The notes beneath the pieces are model-generated. The model saw only the letters and a program-made list of their open reading frames with translations, had not been told where the DNA came from and searched no databases. DNA of 64,000 nucleotides from an uncultured Pelagibacteraceae bacterium (lineage in GTDB: Bacteria; Pseudomonadota; Alphaproteobacteria; Pelagibacterales; Pelagibacteraceae): the NCBI GenBank assembly GCA_902623215.1, contig CACNSS010000005.1:1-64000 (forward strand). The letters run 5' to 3'. A program made the translations under genes and the position numbers. Below are positions 39,894-49,228 of this stretch, one piece after another. Position 1 is the first letter of the stretch. Every line of letters starts with the position of its first letter.

Positions 39894-41513
39894 TTACATA
39901 TTCCCGTATTTAGGGCCGCCTCCGCCTTCAGGTGTTACCCAAGTGATATTTTGAGAGGGTTCTTTTATATCACAAGTTTTACAATGAATACAATTTTGAG
40001 AATTAATAACAAATCTGTTGGATCCATTCTCCTTTTGAACTTCATATACCCCTGCTGGACAATACCTTTGCGCGGGTTCATCGTACTCATTTAATGTATA
40101 GTTAATTGGTAATGATGGATCTTTAAGTTTTAAATGAACAGGTTGATTGTCTACATGGTTTGTTCCAGTTAGATAAACTGAACTCGTTTTATCAAAAGTA
40201 ATAACATTATCTGGCTTAGGATAATCAATTTTAGGCATTTTATTTGCTGGTTTTAATGTTTGATGGTCAGCATGTTTGTGTTTTAATGTAAATGGTAATT
40301 TACCTCGAAACAAAATTTGATCAATTCCAGTAAAAATAATTCCCAAAATTAAGCCCCAACTAAAACTAGGCTTAACATTTCTTGCTTCATAAAGTTCTTT
40401 GTATAACCAACTTTTTTTTAATTTTTCCTCAAAGATTGACAACTCTTTATTATCTCTAATATGATCATTAATTGTTTCTGCCGCAATTATCCCACTTTTC
40501 ATTGCAGTATGCGAACCTTTTATCTTAGGCATATTTAAAGTACCTGCATCACATCCAATCAATAATGCACCAGGCATAAACATTTTTGGCAAACTTTGAA
40601 AGCCTCCTTCTATTAAAGCTCTGGCGCCATAGGAAATTCTTTTGCCACCTTCAATAATTTTTTTTATTGCTGGATGAGTCTTGAATCTTTGAAATTCATC
40701 GAATGGTGACAAATGTGGATTTTGATAATCCAAACCGATTACATATCCTAAAAATATTTGTTTTTTTTCTGCGTGATAGATAAAACTTCCTCCATAGGTA
40801 CGATTATCTAACGGCCAGCCAGCAGTATGCATGACTAATCCTTCTTGGTGATTTTTTTCATCCACTTCCCATATCTCTTTAAATCCTATTCCATATTGTT
40901 GTGGATCTTTATCTTTATCAAGATCAAATCTTTTAATTAATTGTTTTCCTAAATGACCTCTGCAACCCTCTGCAAAAACAGTCACCTTTCCCAATAAATT
41001 GATACCTGGCTCAAAACTATCTTTTTTGTTTCCCTCTTTATCAATACCCATATCTTGAGTTGCTACACCTTTTACAGAACCATCATCATTAAATAAAATT
41101 TCACTTGCTGGAAATCCAGGGAAAATTTCAACACCAAGCGCTTCCGCTTGTTCTGCGAGCCATCTGCATAAGTTCGCAAGGCTTATAATATAATTCTTAT
41201 GATTTTTTTGAACAGCTGGTAATAACCATGTTGGCCAGCTTAATGATTTATTTTTTCCTAAAAATAAAAATTTTTCTTTTGTAACTTTAGTTTTAATAGG
41301 TGAATTCAATTCTTTCCAACCTGGAATTAATTCATCTAAAGCTCTTGTTTCAAATACATTTCCACTTAAAATATGGGCACCAATTTCTGATGCTTTTTCT
41401 AACAAGCAAATATTTAATTCTGAATTTAATTGTTTTAACTTTATAGCTGTAGCTAATCCTGATGGACCGCCACCTACAATTACAACGTCATATTCCATTG
41501 TCTCTCTGGACAT
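39894..41513 (-). CDS. Electron transfer flavoprotein-ubiquinone oxidoreductase
   Basis: A 539-residue membrane-associated FAD/[4Fe-4S] enzyme that takes electrons from reduced ETF to ubiquinone. FAD motif VVIVGGGPSGLATAIKL (about 10-26), the ubiquinone/FAD region GCDAGTLNMPKIKGSHTAMKSG (about 322-343) and the C-terminal cluster site NSQNCIHCKTCDIKEPSQNITW are all present. The Cys spacing gives one 4Fe-4S centre with an upstream Cys (AQRYCPAGVYE). It ends the operon dehydrogenase-etfB-etfA-ETF-QO, so electrons from methylamine oxidation can go straight to the respiratory chain. Confidence 0.93.
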   Translation of the reverse strand: MSRETMEYDVVIVGGGPSGLATAIKLKQLNSELNICLLEKASEIGAHILSGNVFETRALDELIPGWKELNSPIKTKVTKEKFLFLGKNKSLSWPTWLLPAVQKNHKNYIISLANLCRWLAEQAEALGVEIFPGFPASEILFNDDGSVKGVATQDMGIDKEGNKKDSFEPGINLLGKVTVFAEGCRGHLGKQLIKRFDLDKDKDPQQYGIGFKEIWEVDEKNHQEGLVMHTAGWPLDNRTYGGSFIYHAEKKQIFLGYVIGLDYQNPHLSPFDEFQRFKTHPAIKKIIEGGKRISYGARALIEGGFQSLPKMFMPGALLIGCDAGTLNMPKIKGSHTAMKSGIIAAETINDHIRDNKELSIFEEKLKKSWLYKELYEARNVKPSFSWGLILGIIFTGIDQILFRGKLPFTLKHKHADHQTLKPANKMPKIDYPKPDNVITFDKTSSVYLTGTNHVDNQPVHLKLKDPSLPINYTLNEYDEPAQRYCPAGVYEVQKENGSNRFVINSQNCIHCKTCDIKEPSQNITWVTPEGGGGPKYGNM

Positions 41514-41536
41514 AAGTTAATTTTTTACAGATTATA

Positions 41537-42490
41537 TTATTTTTGTATAGTGTTTAATTTGTTCAATTCCTCTAGGAATTGAGGGACTGCCTCAAAAAGA
41601 TCGGCTTCAAGACCATAGTCCGCAACACTAAAAATTGGTGCTTCTCCATCTTTATTTATTGCCACTATTACTTTACTTTCTTTCATTCCTGCTAAGTGCT
41701 GAATAGCACCTGAAATACCTACAGCGATATACAAATCAGGAACGACAACTTTACCTGTTTGACCAACTTGGTGATCATTACTTATATATCCAGCATCAAC
41801 TGCTGCTCTAGATGCTCCTATTGCTGCATTTAATTTATCAGCTAAAGAAGTAATAAGTTTAAAATTATCTCCACTCTGCATTCCTCTTCCACCTGATACA
41901 ACAACTCTAGCAGTGCCAAGTTCAGGTCTATCCGATTTTACCTCTTCTCTTTTTACAAACTTTGTTTTTGAAAATTCCTCACTGGCTTCTGCTTTTTCAA
42001 TTGATGCTGATCCACCAGTACTTTCACATGCATCAAAAGATGTGGGTCTTATAGTTACACATTTTTTTGTATCTTTACTTTTTACTGTCGCAAAAGCATT
42101 TCCAGCATAAATTGGGCGCAAAAAAGTATCGGGAGCAATAACTTTAGTTATATCACTGATTTGTGATGTGTCCAGAGCAGCAGCAATTCTTGGCATTAAA
42201 TTTTTACCAAAAGTGTTTGCTGAACTTATTATGTGTGAATAGTTATCGGCTAATTTTACAATTACTGGTGCAAAATTTTCAGCAACAAAATTCTCATAGT
42301 AAGCTGCTTCAACTTGGATAACTTTTTTAACAAATTCTAATTTTGATAATGCTTTAGCTGCTTCTTCACATTTATGTCCAATAATTACGGCATGAACATC
42401 ATTATCAATCTGTGATGCTGCGTTTGCTGCATTAAGTGTAAATGGCCTTAATTCTTTATTGTTATGTTCTGCAATTAATAAAACTGACAT
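41537..42490 (-). CDS. etfA: Electron transfer flavoprotein alpha subunit
   Basis: A 317-residue FAD-binding ETF subunit. The C-terminal signature VVSGGRGMQSGDNFKLITSLADKLNAAIGASRAAVDAGYI is complete. QVGQTGKVVVPDLYIAVGISGAIQHLAGMKESKVIVAINKD binds FAD, and the N-terminus is MSVLLIAEHNNKELRPFTLNAA. It starts immediately after the etfB stop. Together with EtfB it carries electrons from the upstream dehydrogenase to ETF-QO. Confidence 0.94.
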   Translation of the reverse strand: MSVLLIAEHNNKELRPFTLNAANAASQIDNDVHAVIIGHKCEEAAKALSKLEFVKKVIQVEAAYYENFVAENFAPVIVKLADNYSHIISSANTFGKNLMPRIAAALDTSQISDITKVIAPDTFLRPIYAGNAFATVKSKDTKKCVTIRPTSFDACESTGGSASIEKAEASEEFSKTKFVKREEVKSDRPELGTARVVVSGGRGMQSGDNFKLITSLADKLNAAIGASRAAVDAGYISNDHQVGQTGKVVVPDLYIAVGISGAIQHLAGMKESKVIVAINKDGEAPIFSVADYGLEADLFEAVPQFLEELNKLNTIQK

Positions 42491-43240
42491 TTAAATTACC
42501 TTAGCCTCATTTTTTAATTTCTGAACCAACTCAGATACACTTGATACCTTTATACCAGCTTTTCTTTTGGGTGGCTCTTCAACTTTAATTTGTTCGATTC
42601 TTGGGCTTATATCTACTCCTAAATCTGACGCATTTAATTGCTCAATAGGTTTTTTTTTGGCTTTCATTATATTTGGTAATGAAGCGTATCTTGGTTCATT
42701 TAACCTTAGATCACATGTTACTATTGCTGGAACATTTATTTCTATTGTTTCTAAACCCTCATCTATTTCTCTTGTTACCTCTAACTTACCATCTTTGATC
42801 TCAATTTTAGATGCAAATGTAGCTTGAGGCCAATTGAGAAGTGCGCTTAACATTTGACCTGTCTGATTACAATCATCATCGATTGCTTGTTTGCCCATAA
42901 AGACTAAATCTGGTTTTTCTTTTTCAACAATTTTTTGTAATAATTTTGAAACAGAGAGAGGTTCAACAACACCTTCTGTTTTAACAAGTATTCCTCTATC
43001 GGCTCCAACCGCCAATGCTTTACGAACTGTTTCTTGTGCTTTCTCTTCACCAATACTTACTGCTACTACCTCTGTAGCTTTACCAGTTTCTTTAATCTTT
43101 ACCGCCTCTTCGATTGCATTATCATCTGGTGGATTAGTCGACATTTTGACATTGTCAGTTACTACACCTGAGTTGTCTTCTTTTACTCTGATTTGAACGT
43201 TGTAATCAATAACTCTTTTTACTGCTACTAAAATTTTCAT
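42491..43240 (-). CDS. etfB: Electron transfer flavoprotein beta subunit
   Basis: A 249-residue protein beginning [20 protein letters not shown]. It contains ADRGILVKT and [31 protein letters not shown], then the recognition-loop region [29 protein letters not shown]. These match EtfB. Its ATG shares one base with the dehydrogenase stop (TAATG), giving tight coupling of dehydrogenase and electron carrier. Confidence 0.94.
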   Translation of the reverse strand: MKILVAVKRVIDYNVQIRVKEDNSGVVTDNVKMSTNPPDDNAIEEAVKIKETGKATEVVAVSIGEEKAQETVRKALAVGADRGILVKTEGVVEPLSVSKLLQKIVEKEKPDLVFMGKQAIDDDCNQTGQMLSALLNWPQATFASKIEIKDGKLEVTREIDEGLETIEINVPAIVTCDLRLNEPRYASLPNIMKAKKKPIEQLNASDLGVDISPRIEQIKVEEPPKRKAGIKVSSVSELVQKLKNEAKVI

Positions 43241-45672
43241 TAAGCTCTCAATAATTTATTCTCAGAATCATATGGACTCTCTTCAAGAATTGTAGCTTCA
43301 TACATCTTACCAAGAATATCAACTTTTAGTTTCTGCCCAACATTAGCTAGATCTGGTTTTACCATTGCTAAAGCTATCGATTTGTCAATTCTAAATCCGT
43401 ATTCACCCCCAGTTGCCCTTCCAACAACTTTGTCATCTTTGTAAATTGGATTATTTCCTAATACGTCAGAATCTGTTGTATTGTGAACTTCAAGAGTAAC
43501 CAATTTATTATCAAAACCTTTTTCTCTCCATTTGTTTAAAGCCTCTAGGCCAATAAAATTTCCTTTATTTGGATGAACAAATCTATCTAAACCAGACTCA
43601 TAAGGAGAATACTCAATAGATAATTCAGTTCCTACAAGCTTATAAGATTTTTCAATTCTTAGACTATTCATCGCTCTAATACCAAATGGTTTAATTCCCA
43701 AATCTTTACCTGCTTCCATTAGTTTATCGAAAATATGGTTTTGGTATTCAATTGGGTGATGTAATTCCCATCCTAATTCTCCAACAAAATTTACTCTCAT
43801 GGCATTAACTGGCGCATATCCAACATTAACATTTTTTGCAGTTAACCATTTAAAATTTTCATTTGAAAAATCATCTGTTGAAACTTTGCTCATTAATTCT
43901 CTAGCTTTAGGACCCGCAATAACCAGAACTCCTGTACTATTAGTTAGATCTTCAAATATTACAGAGCCATCTGTTGGCATCCATTTTTGTATCCAATCAT
44001 GATCTAATCTTAAGTTTGCTCCAGCAGAAACAAGATAATAGCTATTTTCTGCCTCTTTCATGATTGTAAATTCTGAATGAACACCACCCTTAGTATTAAG
44101 TGCATGGCATAAATTAATTCTTCCAATTTTTTTTGGAAGTTTATTAGCAACTAAGTAGTCAAGAAATTCCTCAGCTTTTGATCCTTTAATTCTACATTTT
44201 GCAAATGCAGTCATGTCTAAAAGTCCAACGTTTTTTTTCACATTCTCACATTCTTTTTTTATTGCATCAAACCATTTCGATCTTCTAAAAGACCAGTCGT
44301 CTTTTTGTTCCATTCCATCAGTTGCAAAAAAATTAGGACGCTCCCATCCAAATTTTTGTCCAAATACAGCTCCTAAGGCTTTCATTCTTTCATAACACGG
44401 TGCAGTTCTTAAAGGTCTTGCTGCTGGTCTTTCTTCATCAGGATAATGAACTATAAAAACATGGCTATAAGCCTCCTCATTTTTAGCTTTCAAATAAGAC
44501 TTAGTGGCATAATTTCCATATCTTCTTGGTTCTACACCTAGCATGTCTATAGTTGGCTCTCCATCTACAATCCATTCTGCTAATTGCCAACCAGCACCGC
44601 CTGCAGCGGTTATTCCAAAGCTGTGTCCTTCGTTAATCCAAAAATTTTTTAAACCCCAAGCAGGACCAACTATTGGATTACCATCTGGAGTATAACAGAT
44701 AGCTCCATTATAAACTTTTTTAACTCCTACTTCTCCAAAAGCAGGTACACGATGTATTGCTCCCTCTATATGTGGGGCAAGTCTATCTAAATCTTCCTGA
44801 AATAATTCATACTCTGAATTTTTTGAAGGTCCTTCCACATAACAAGCAGGAGCACCGTCTTCATATGGGCCAAGTATTAATCCACCAGCTTCTTCTCTCA
44901 TGTACCATCTACTGTCGCTATCTCTTAAAACACCCATCTCTGGTAGTCTTTCTTTTTTTCTTTTTTGAATTTCTGGATGTGGCTCAGTTACAATGTATTG
45001 ATGCTCAACAGGTATGACTGGAATATCTAATCCAACCATTTCTCCTGTTTGTCTTGCAAAATTACCTGAACAAGAAATCACGTGTTCACATTCAATTGAA
45101 CCTTTATCGGTTTCAACTATCCATCCATCTTTAGTTTGTTTCATTGATAAAACAGTTGTGTTTCGATAAATTTCAGCTCCTCTGTTTCTTGCTCCTGTCG
45201 CAAGGGCTTGGGTTAAATCTGCTGGCTGAATATATCCATCTTCAGGATGTTGTATTGCTCCAACTAAATCATCTGTATGACATAAAGGCCAAATTTCTTT
45301 TACCTGTTGAGGTGTTAGAAATTTTACATCAACTCCTATAGTTTTTGCTACTCCTGCATATTGATGATATTCATCCATTCTATCTTTTGTACTAGCTAAA
45401 CGAATGTTTGAAACTACACTAAAGCCAACATTTTTTCCTGTTTCCTTTTCTAATGTTTTATAAAGATTAACTGCATACTTATGAAGCTGACCCACCGAAT
45501 AACTCATATTAAAGAGTGGCAGTAATCCAGCTGCATGCCAAGTAGAACCAGATGTAAGTTCCTTTCTTTCAACTAAAACAACATCTGACCATCCTTTTTT
45601 TGCTAAATGGTATAGAGCGCTTACACCAACTACTCCCCCGCCTACTACAACTACTTTTGTTTTGGTTTTCAT
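43240..45672 (-). CDS. Dimethylglycine/sarcosine dehydrogenase-like FAD protein with folate domain
   Basis: An 810-residue protein: FAD fold [18 protein letters not shown] (about 7-24), the covalent-FAD-type GSTWHAAGL with His46, DAO domain to about 370, and GCV_T plus C-terminal barrel (about 420-805; [20 protein letters not shown]). It should demethylate dimethylglycine or sarcosine, with electrons passed to the ETF genes that follow. SAR11 degrades glycine betaine and dimethylglycine, so this is a strong context fit. It is clearly paralogous to the protein at 6237-8681 but in a different operon. BHMT is not in this window, so the exact substrate (dimethylglycine or sarcosine) is not decided. 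Confidence 0.85.
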   Translation of the reverse strand: MKTKTKVVVVGGGVVGVSALYHLAKKGWSDVVLVERKELTSGSTWHAAGLLPLFNMSYSVGQLHKYAVNLYKTLEKETGKNVGFSVVSNIRLASTKDRMDEYHQYAGVAKTIGVDVKFLTPQQVKEIWPLCHTDDLVGAIQHPEDGYIQPADLTQALATGARNRGAEIYRNTTVLSMKQTKDGWIVETDKGSIECEHVISCSGNFARQTGEMVGLDIPVIPVEHQYIVTEPHPEIQKRKKERLPEMGVLRDSDSRWYMREEAGGLILGPYEDGAPACYVEGPSKNSEYELFQEDLDRLAPHIEGAIHRVPAFGEVGVKKVYNGAICYTPDGNPIVGPAWGLKNFWINEGHSFGITAAGGAGWQLAEWIVDGEPTIDMLGVEPRRYGNYATKSYLKAKNEEAYSHVFIVHYPDEERPAARPLRTAPCYERMKALGAVFGQKFGWERPNFFATDGMEQKDDWSFRRSKWFDAIKKECENVKKNVGLLDMTAFAKCRIKGSKAEEFLDYLVANKLPKKIGRINLCHALNTKGGVHSEFTIMKEAENSYYLVSAGANLRLDHDWIQKWMPTDGSVIFEDLTNSTGVLVIAGPKARELMSKVSTDDFSNENFKWLTAKNVNVGYAPVNAMRVNFVGELGWELHHPIEYQNHIFDKLMEAGKDLGIKPFGIRAMNSLRIEKSYKLVGTELSIEYSPYESGLDRFVHPNKGNFIGLEALNKWREKGFDNKLVTLEVHNTTDSDVLGNNPIYKDDKVVGRATGGEYGFRIDKSIALAMVKPDLANVGQKLKVDILGKMYEATILEESPYDSENKLLRA

Positions 45673-45727
45673 AATTTGATTCCTACTAAATTTTCATTCA
45701 TTACGAAACAAAATTGTATCAAGAGCA

Positions 45728-46201
45728 TTATATTGAGCTACCCAATGACACAGGGGTTGAAACCATAGTTGTCAACCAGCAGTTTTTTAAAGGTCCATCC
45801 TTGGTATATTTTTCTACTTGCCAATTAAATTTATGATAAATTTTTTCTTTATCCAATATTATGACCTCAAATTGAGCCCAGCTAGCCCCATTTCTTACTT
45901 GAGTAATTGTGTGGCTTAAGTGATCTAGCATCATTTGATAATTATCACTTTTAATCATCCTTTTAAATTTATCTAGAGGCCCGGTGACCTCTTTGTTGCT
46001 AGGATGAGCAAAATTCCAGGTCTGTTCTATCCCGCTATCCTTAAAATCATTGTTATTTTTTTGTAAACCAAGTAATTGTATTTTCACAACTTCGGAAGGA
46101 CTAATTTTGCTATTTGGTTTAATTAATTCTGCGTTAGAAATAGAAATGGAGATAAAAAAAATTGTTATAAATTTTAATAATAAAGATTTTTTATTTAGCA
46201 T
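45728..46201 (-). CDS. DUF4864 secreted protein
   Basis: A 157-residue protein with an N-terminal signal peptide (about 1-24). The core ISPSEVVKIQLLGLQKNN and TWNFAHPSNKEVTGPLDKFKRMIKSDNYQMMLDHLSHTI match DUF4864, a presumably NTF2-like periplasmic domain with a C-terminal strand pair (FNWQVEKY and NCWLTTMVSTPV). Its function is unknown. It lies 16 bp after the CoA-binding protein gene on the same strand, so it probably belongs to the enoyl-CoA hydratase unit. Confidence 0.78.
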   Translation of the reverse strand: MLNKKSLLLKFITIFFISISISNAELIKPNSKISPSEVVKIQLLGLQKNNNDFKDSGIEQTWNFAHPSNKEVTGPLDKFKRMIKSDNYQMMLDHLSHTITQVRNGASWAQFEVIILDKEKIYHKFNWQVEKYTKDGPLKNCWLTTMVSTPVSLGSSI

Positions 46202-46217
46202 AATTTAAAATTTTTAA

Positions 46218-46619
46218 TTAATTTAGATACTTTTCAACTTCAATCTTAGTACATTTATCTTCAATATAAATTATGTTATTTGCCTCAGCAATTTTCTTGG
46301 CTTCAGAATTTTTTATATTTAATTGAAGCCATAAAACTTTTGCATTGATCTTTATGGCATCATTAACAATTTCAATTGCCTCATCTGATGGTCTAAATAC
46401 GTCAACTATATCCACTGGCCCATCAATTTCTGAAACTTTTCCATAAACTCTCTCACCTAATATTACCTGACCTATAATAGTTGGATTTACGGGATAAACT
46501 TTATATCCATAATTCTGCAGATATTTCATTACTATTGTTGAAGTTTTATTTAGATCTTTGCTGGCTCCAACTAAAGCAATATTTTTATAATTTGATAGAA
46601 TGTCCTTGATATTGACCAT
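46218..46619 (-). CDS. CoA-binding domain protein (YccU/CoA_binding_2)
   Basis: The frame is open further upstream into the previous gene, but ATG at 46619 gives MVNIKDIL and starts one base past the enoyl-CoA hydratase stop (46621-46623), so I choose it (133 residues). The Rossmann-like domain has IALVGASKDLNKTSTIVMKYLQNYGYKVYPVNP and VDIVDVFRPSDEAIEIVNDAIKINAKVLWLQLN. Such small CoA-binding proteins resemble the N-terminal part of acyl-CoA synthetases; the target is unknown, though a link to the neighbouring crotonase is plausible. Confidence 0.82.
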   Translation of the reverse strand: MVNIKDILSNYKNIALVGASKDLNKTSTIVMKYLQNYGYKVYPVNPTIIGQVILGERVYGKVSEIDGPVDIVDVFRPSDEAIEIVNDAIKINAKVLWLQLNIKNSEAKKIAEANNIIYIEDKCTKIEVEKYLN

Positions 46620-46620
46620 A

Positions 46621-47391
46621 TTATTTATTTTTCCAAACAGGTCTTCTTTTTTCAAGAAATGCTGAAATACCCTCTTTTGCATCCATTGCCATCATATTTT
46701 TTGTCATCATTCTACTAGTATATGAATAAGCTTTTCTTAATGGCATTTCTAATTGCTTATAAAACGTTTGTTTACCTATTTTAATTGTAAGATTTGATTT
46801 AGACGCAATTTTTTCCGCAATCTTAAAAACTTCCTTATCAAGTTTAGATATTGGAAAAAAATCATTTATTAATCCTATTTCCTTTGCGTATTTTGCTGAA
46901 ATTGGATCGCCAGTTAATAACATTTTCATCATTGGTTTTCTTTTTATTTTTCTACTTACTGCAACCATAGGAGTGCTACAAAACAAACCAATGTTTACCC
47001 CTGGTGTTGAGAACAATGCATCTCTAGAACTAAAAGCTAAATCACAACTTGCAACTAACTGACATCCAGCAGCGTATGCGGCCCCATGAACTTTAGCAAT
47101 AACTGGCTTTCTACCCTCCACAATAAGTAACATAAGTTTTGAGCATAAATTAAATAGCTTTTGGTAATTCTTTTTTTTTTTTAAACTTTTTACTTCTTTT
47201 AAATTATGTCCTGCACTAAAACCTTTGCCTGCTCCCTCAATTATTATCACTTTAGTATTATTATCTTTATCTAACTTTTTCATCGCTTTAATTAAATCTG
47301 TTAAATTCTTGAATGATAGTGAATTATAAGTTTTAGGCTCATCAATTATTATTCTTGAAATATCTTTTTGGTTGATAATCTTAACACTCAT
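46621..47391 (-). CDS. Enoyl-CoA hydratase/isomerase family protein
   Basis: A 256-residue crotonase. Visible are VIIIEGAGKGFSAGHNLKEV (oxyanion hole strand, about 49-68) and VIAKVHGAAYAAGCQLVASCDLAFSSRDALFSTPGVNIGLFCSTPM (about 98-142). The equivalent of Glu144/164 in enoyl-CoA hydratases is not conserved in the visible pattern, so the reaction could differ from simple hydration. The C-terminus has MDAKEGISAFLEKRRPVWK. It is the first of three genes with a CoA-binding protein and DUF4864. The upstream nucleotidyltransferase ends 6 bp before its start. Confidence 0.85.
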   Translation of the reverse strand: MSVKIINQKDISRIIIDEPKTYNSLSFKNLTDLIKAMKKLDKDNNTKVIIIEGAGKGFSAGHNLKEVKSLKKKKNYQKLFNLCSKLMLLIVEGRKPVIAKVHGAAYAAGCQLVASCDLAFSSRDALFSTPGVNIGLFCSTPMVAVSRKIKRKPMMKMLLTGDPISAKYAKEIGLINDFFPISKLDKEVFKIAEKIASKSNLTIKIGKQTFYKQLEMPLRKAYSYTSRMMTKNMMAMDAKEGISAFLEKRRPVWKNK

Positions 47392-47397
47392 ATAGTT

Positions 47398-47772
47398 TTA
47401 TTTAAGTTTACCTTCTTTTCTCATTTGTGCTCGAATTTTTGTTGCAGAGATTTCCTGGATTTCTTTTGATAATTCGATTTCTTCAATTTTATAACCTACG
47501 CCTCTTCCATAACAAATATTAGTTATATTTGGAACTAGCATCACCTTGAAACGTCCCTCAAATTCTGGATTGAGTCTATCTTCAATACTTTTCTTGACTG
47601 TCTCAAAATCAAAGGGGTTATCGTTCACTCCTTGAACGTCTCTTATTTGAATACAAACTTGACCAGTTTTTTTTATTATTTCCTTGAATAAATTATAGTG
47701 ACCATCATGAAATGGTTGCCATCTTCCTAGCATTTGAGCAGTTGGTTTTTTATTATCCCATTGATAAGACAT
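47398..47772 (-). CDS. Small nucleotidyltransferase (cytidylyltransferase-like)
   Basis: A 124-residue Rossmann-like nucleotidyltransferase with the HIGH-type motif GRWQPFHDGHYNLFKEI (about 16-32) and the closing loop ISATKIRAQMRKEGK, equivalent to ISSTxIR. The family joins adenylyl or cytidylyl groups to phosphorylated substrates. It is shorter than PPAT or NadD and its substrate is unknown. It lies between a methyltransferase and a crotonase, same strand, with a small gap on either side. Confidence 0.75.
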   Translation of the reverse strand: MSYQWDNKKPTAQMLGRWQPFHDGHYNLFKEIIKKTGQVCIQIRDVQGVNDNPFDFETVKKSIEDRLNPEFEGRFKVMLVPNITNICYGRGVGYKIEEIELSKEIQEISATKIRAQMRKEGKLK

Positions 47773-47808
47773 TATTTTAACTTCTCATATATTTTAATAT
47801 AATTTTCA

Positions 47809-48438
47809 TTATTTTACTTTATACAAACCCAACCAAGCATTAACATCTTTGCTAGCGATGTAATCTGATTTAAAAAACTCTATTTCACTCCAAAGGTTAT
47901 TTCTATTTAATTCCTGTATTTTTTTTTCAAATCCATAATCTTTATATATACCTTCATTAATAGTAAAACAAATCAGCCCACCTTTTTTTGTTATTCTTAT
48001 GAATTCATCCAATGCATTTGGCCTTACGTGGCCAAAAGTAAAAGTGCCTACACAAAAAGTTGCATCATAAGTATCATATTCTAAATTAATCGGCTCATTT
48101 AAGTCTATCTTAAGAAGTTTTTTATATAAATTAGAGGGAATAGTGCTCAATAATTTTTGTGATAAATCTGCACCATGAAAGTTTTTGAAACCGAATTTTT
48201 TTAATTCTAAACCTACTAAACCGGTTCCACACCCGGCATCAAAAATTAAGGCATCTTTATTTTTCTCATATTTTAGGAAAGTATTAACAGTTTCTTTTGG
48301 TCCAGTATAATTCCAATCAACCATATCTTTATTATATTTGTCATTTTCACCCCACTCATCATAGTAATTCATTACCTCTTTTGTGGTTTTTAATTTATAA
48401 ATTGGTACTTTGTTTCCTACGTCTTTTTGTGCCATCAA
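47809..48438 (-). CDS. SAM-dependent methyltransferase
   Basis: A 209-residue class I methyltransferase. Motif I is LIFDAGCGTGLVGLELKKFG (about 64-83), motif II includes FHGADLSQKLL, and YDATFCVGTFTFGHVRPNALDEFIRITKKGGLICFTIN (about 120-160) is the usual C-terminal part of the core. The N-terminal YYDEWGENDKYNKDMVDWNYTGP is a helical substrate cap. The substrate is unknown. It is divergent from the MetF-like gene, so the pair could be linked to methyl-group metabolism. Confidence 0.8.
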   Translation of the reverse strand: MMAQKDVGNKVPIYKLKTTKEVMNYYDEWGENDKYNKDMVDWNYTGPKETVNTFLKYEKNKDALIFDAGCGTGLVGLELKKFGFKNFHGADLSQKLLSTIPSNLYKKLLKIDLNEPINLEYDTYDATFCVGTFTFGHVRPNALDEFIRITKKGGLICFTINEGIYKDYGFEKKIQELNRNNLWSEIEFFKSDYIASKDVNAWLGLYKVK

Positions 48439-48499
48439 ATAATTATATTATAGGATGAATTTCTTTGACAGTATTTTCAAAAGATATAATTATCTAAAT

Positions 48500-49228
48500 A
48501 TGAAATTTTCTCTTGAAATAAGTCCAAAAACTGATCTAAACACTGTTCCAAAAGTTAGTGATGTTTATATCACAATGTTGCCTGGTGGTGACTACAAAGA
48601 AACAGCTCAACAAGCAGTTGATTTAGTTAAAAAAGGCTTTAATCCAGTTCCTCATTTCCCTGCTCGATCAATGCAAAATGAAAAGCAGCTAAAAGATTAC
48701 GTTTCTAGATGTAAAGATGGGGGTGTAAAACAAGTGCTAGTGATCGGAGGTGGTAGAGAGCCGATGGGAAAATTCGATAGCTCCTTTCAACTTTTAGAGA
48801 CTGGTTATTTTGAAAAGATGACAATAGGAATTGCTGGACACCCGGAGGGGAGTCCTGATATATCCGACTCAGATTTAAAAAAAGCTATGATAGATAAAAA
48901 ACCATACGCTGATTATATAGTAACACAATGGTTGCTAGATCCTCAGCCTATTATAGATTTTATCTCACAACAAAGTGTACCAGTCCATGTGGGGATTACT
49001 GGGCCTCTAAAGATATCAAGCCTAATAAAATTTGCAAATATTGTTGGGGCAAAAAATTCCTTAAATTTTCTTAAATCTAATTTCAGCAAGGCATTAGATT
49101 TATTAAGACCTAAAGACCCAAATGATTTAATTGGGAAAATTAAATCTCATACTGAATTTTTCCACATTTATACATTCGGCGGCTTGACGGAAACTAACAA
49201 GTGGTTGAAGGAGAACAATTATGTCTAA
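48500..49228 (+). CDS. Methylenetetrahydrofolate reductase-like protein
   Basis: A TIM-barrel MetF-family protein (242 residues from ATG at 48500; the frame is open from 48455 but the family N-terminus KFSLEISPKTDLNT begins at the downstream ATG). It shows VLVIGGGREPMGKFDSS and MTIGIAGHPEGSPDISDSDLKKAMIDKK, typical of the MetF barrel, then YADYIVTQWLLDPQPIIDFI and PVHVGITGPLKISSLIKFAN. It is shorter than the usual 290 residues. It overlaps the demethylase gene by 8 bp, so it very likely handles the methyl-folate made by that enzyme. The flavin-site completeness is not confirmed. Confidence 0.78.
   Translation: MKFSLEISPKTDLNTVPKVSDVYITMLPGGDYKETAQQAVDLVKKGFNPVPHFPARSMQNEKQLKDYVSRCKDGGVKQVLVIGGGREPMGKFDSSFQLLETGYFEKMTIGIAGHPEGSPDISDSDLKKAMIDKKPYADYIVTQWLLDPQPIIDFISQQSVPVHVGITGPLKISSLIKFANIVGAKNSLNFLKSNFSKALDLLRPKDPNDLIGKIKSHTEFFHIYTFGGLTETNKWLKENNYV

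Noticed and set aside
43240-45672. Glycine oxidase or D-amino acid dehydrogenase
   Set aside because: The GCV_T folate domains and covalent-FAD-type His place it with DMGDH/SARDH proteins rather than simple DAO enzymes.
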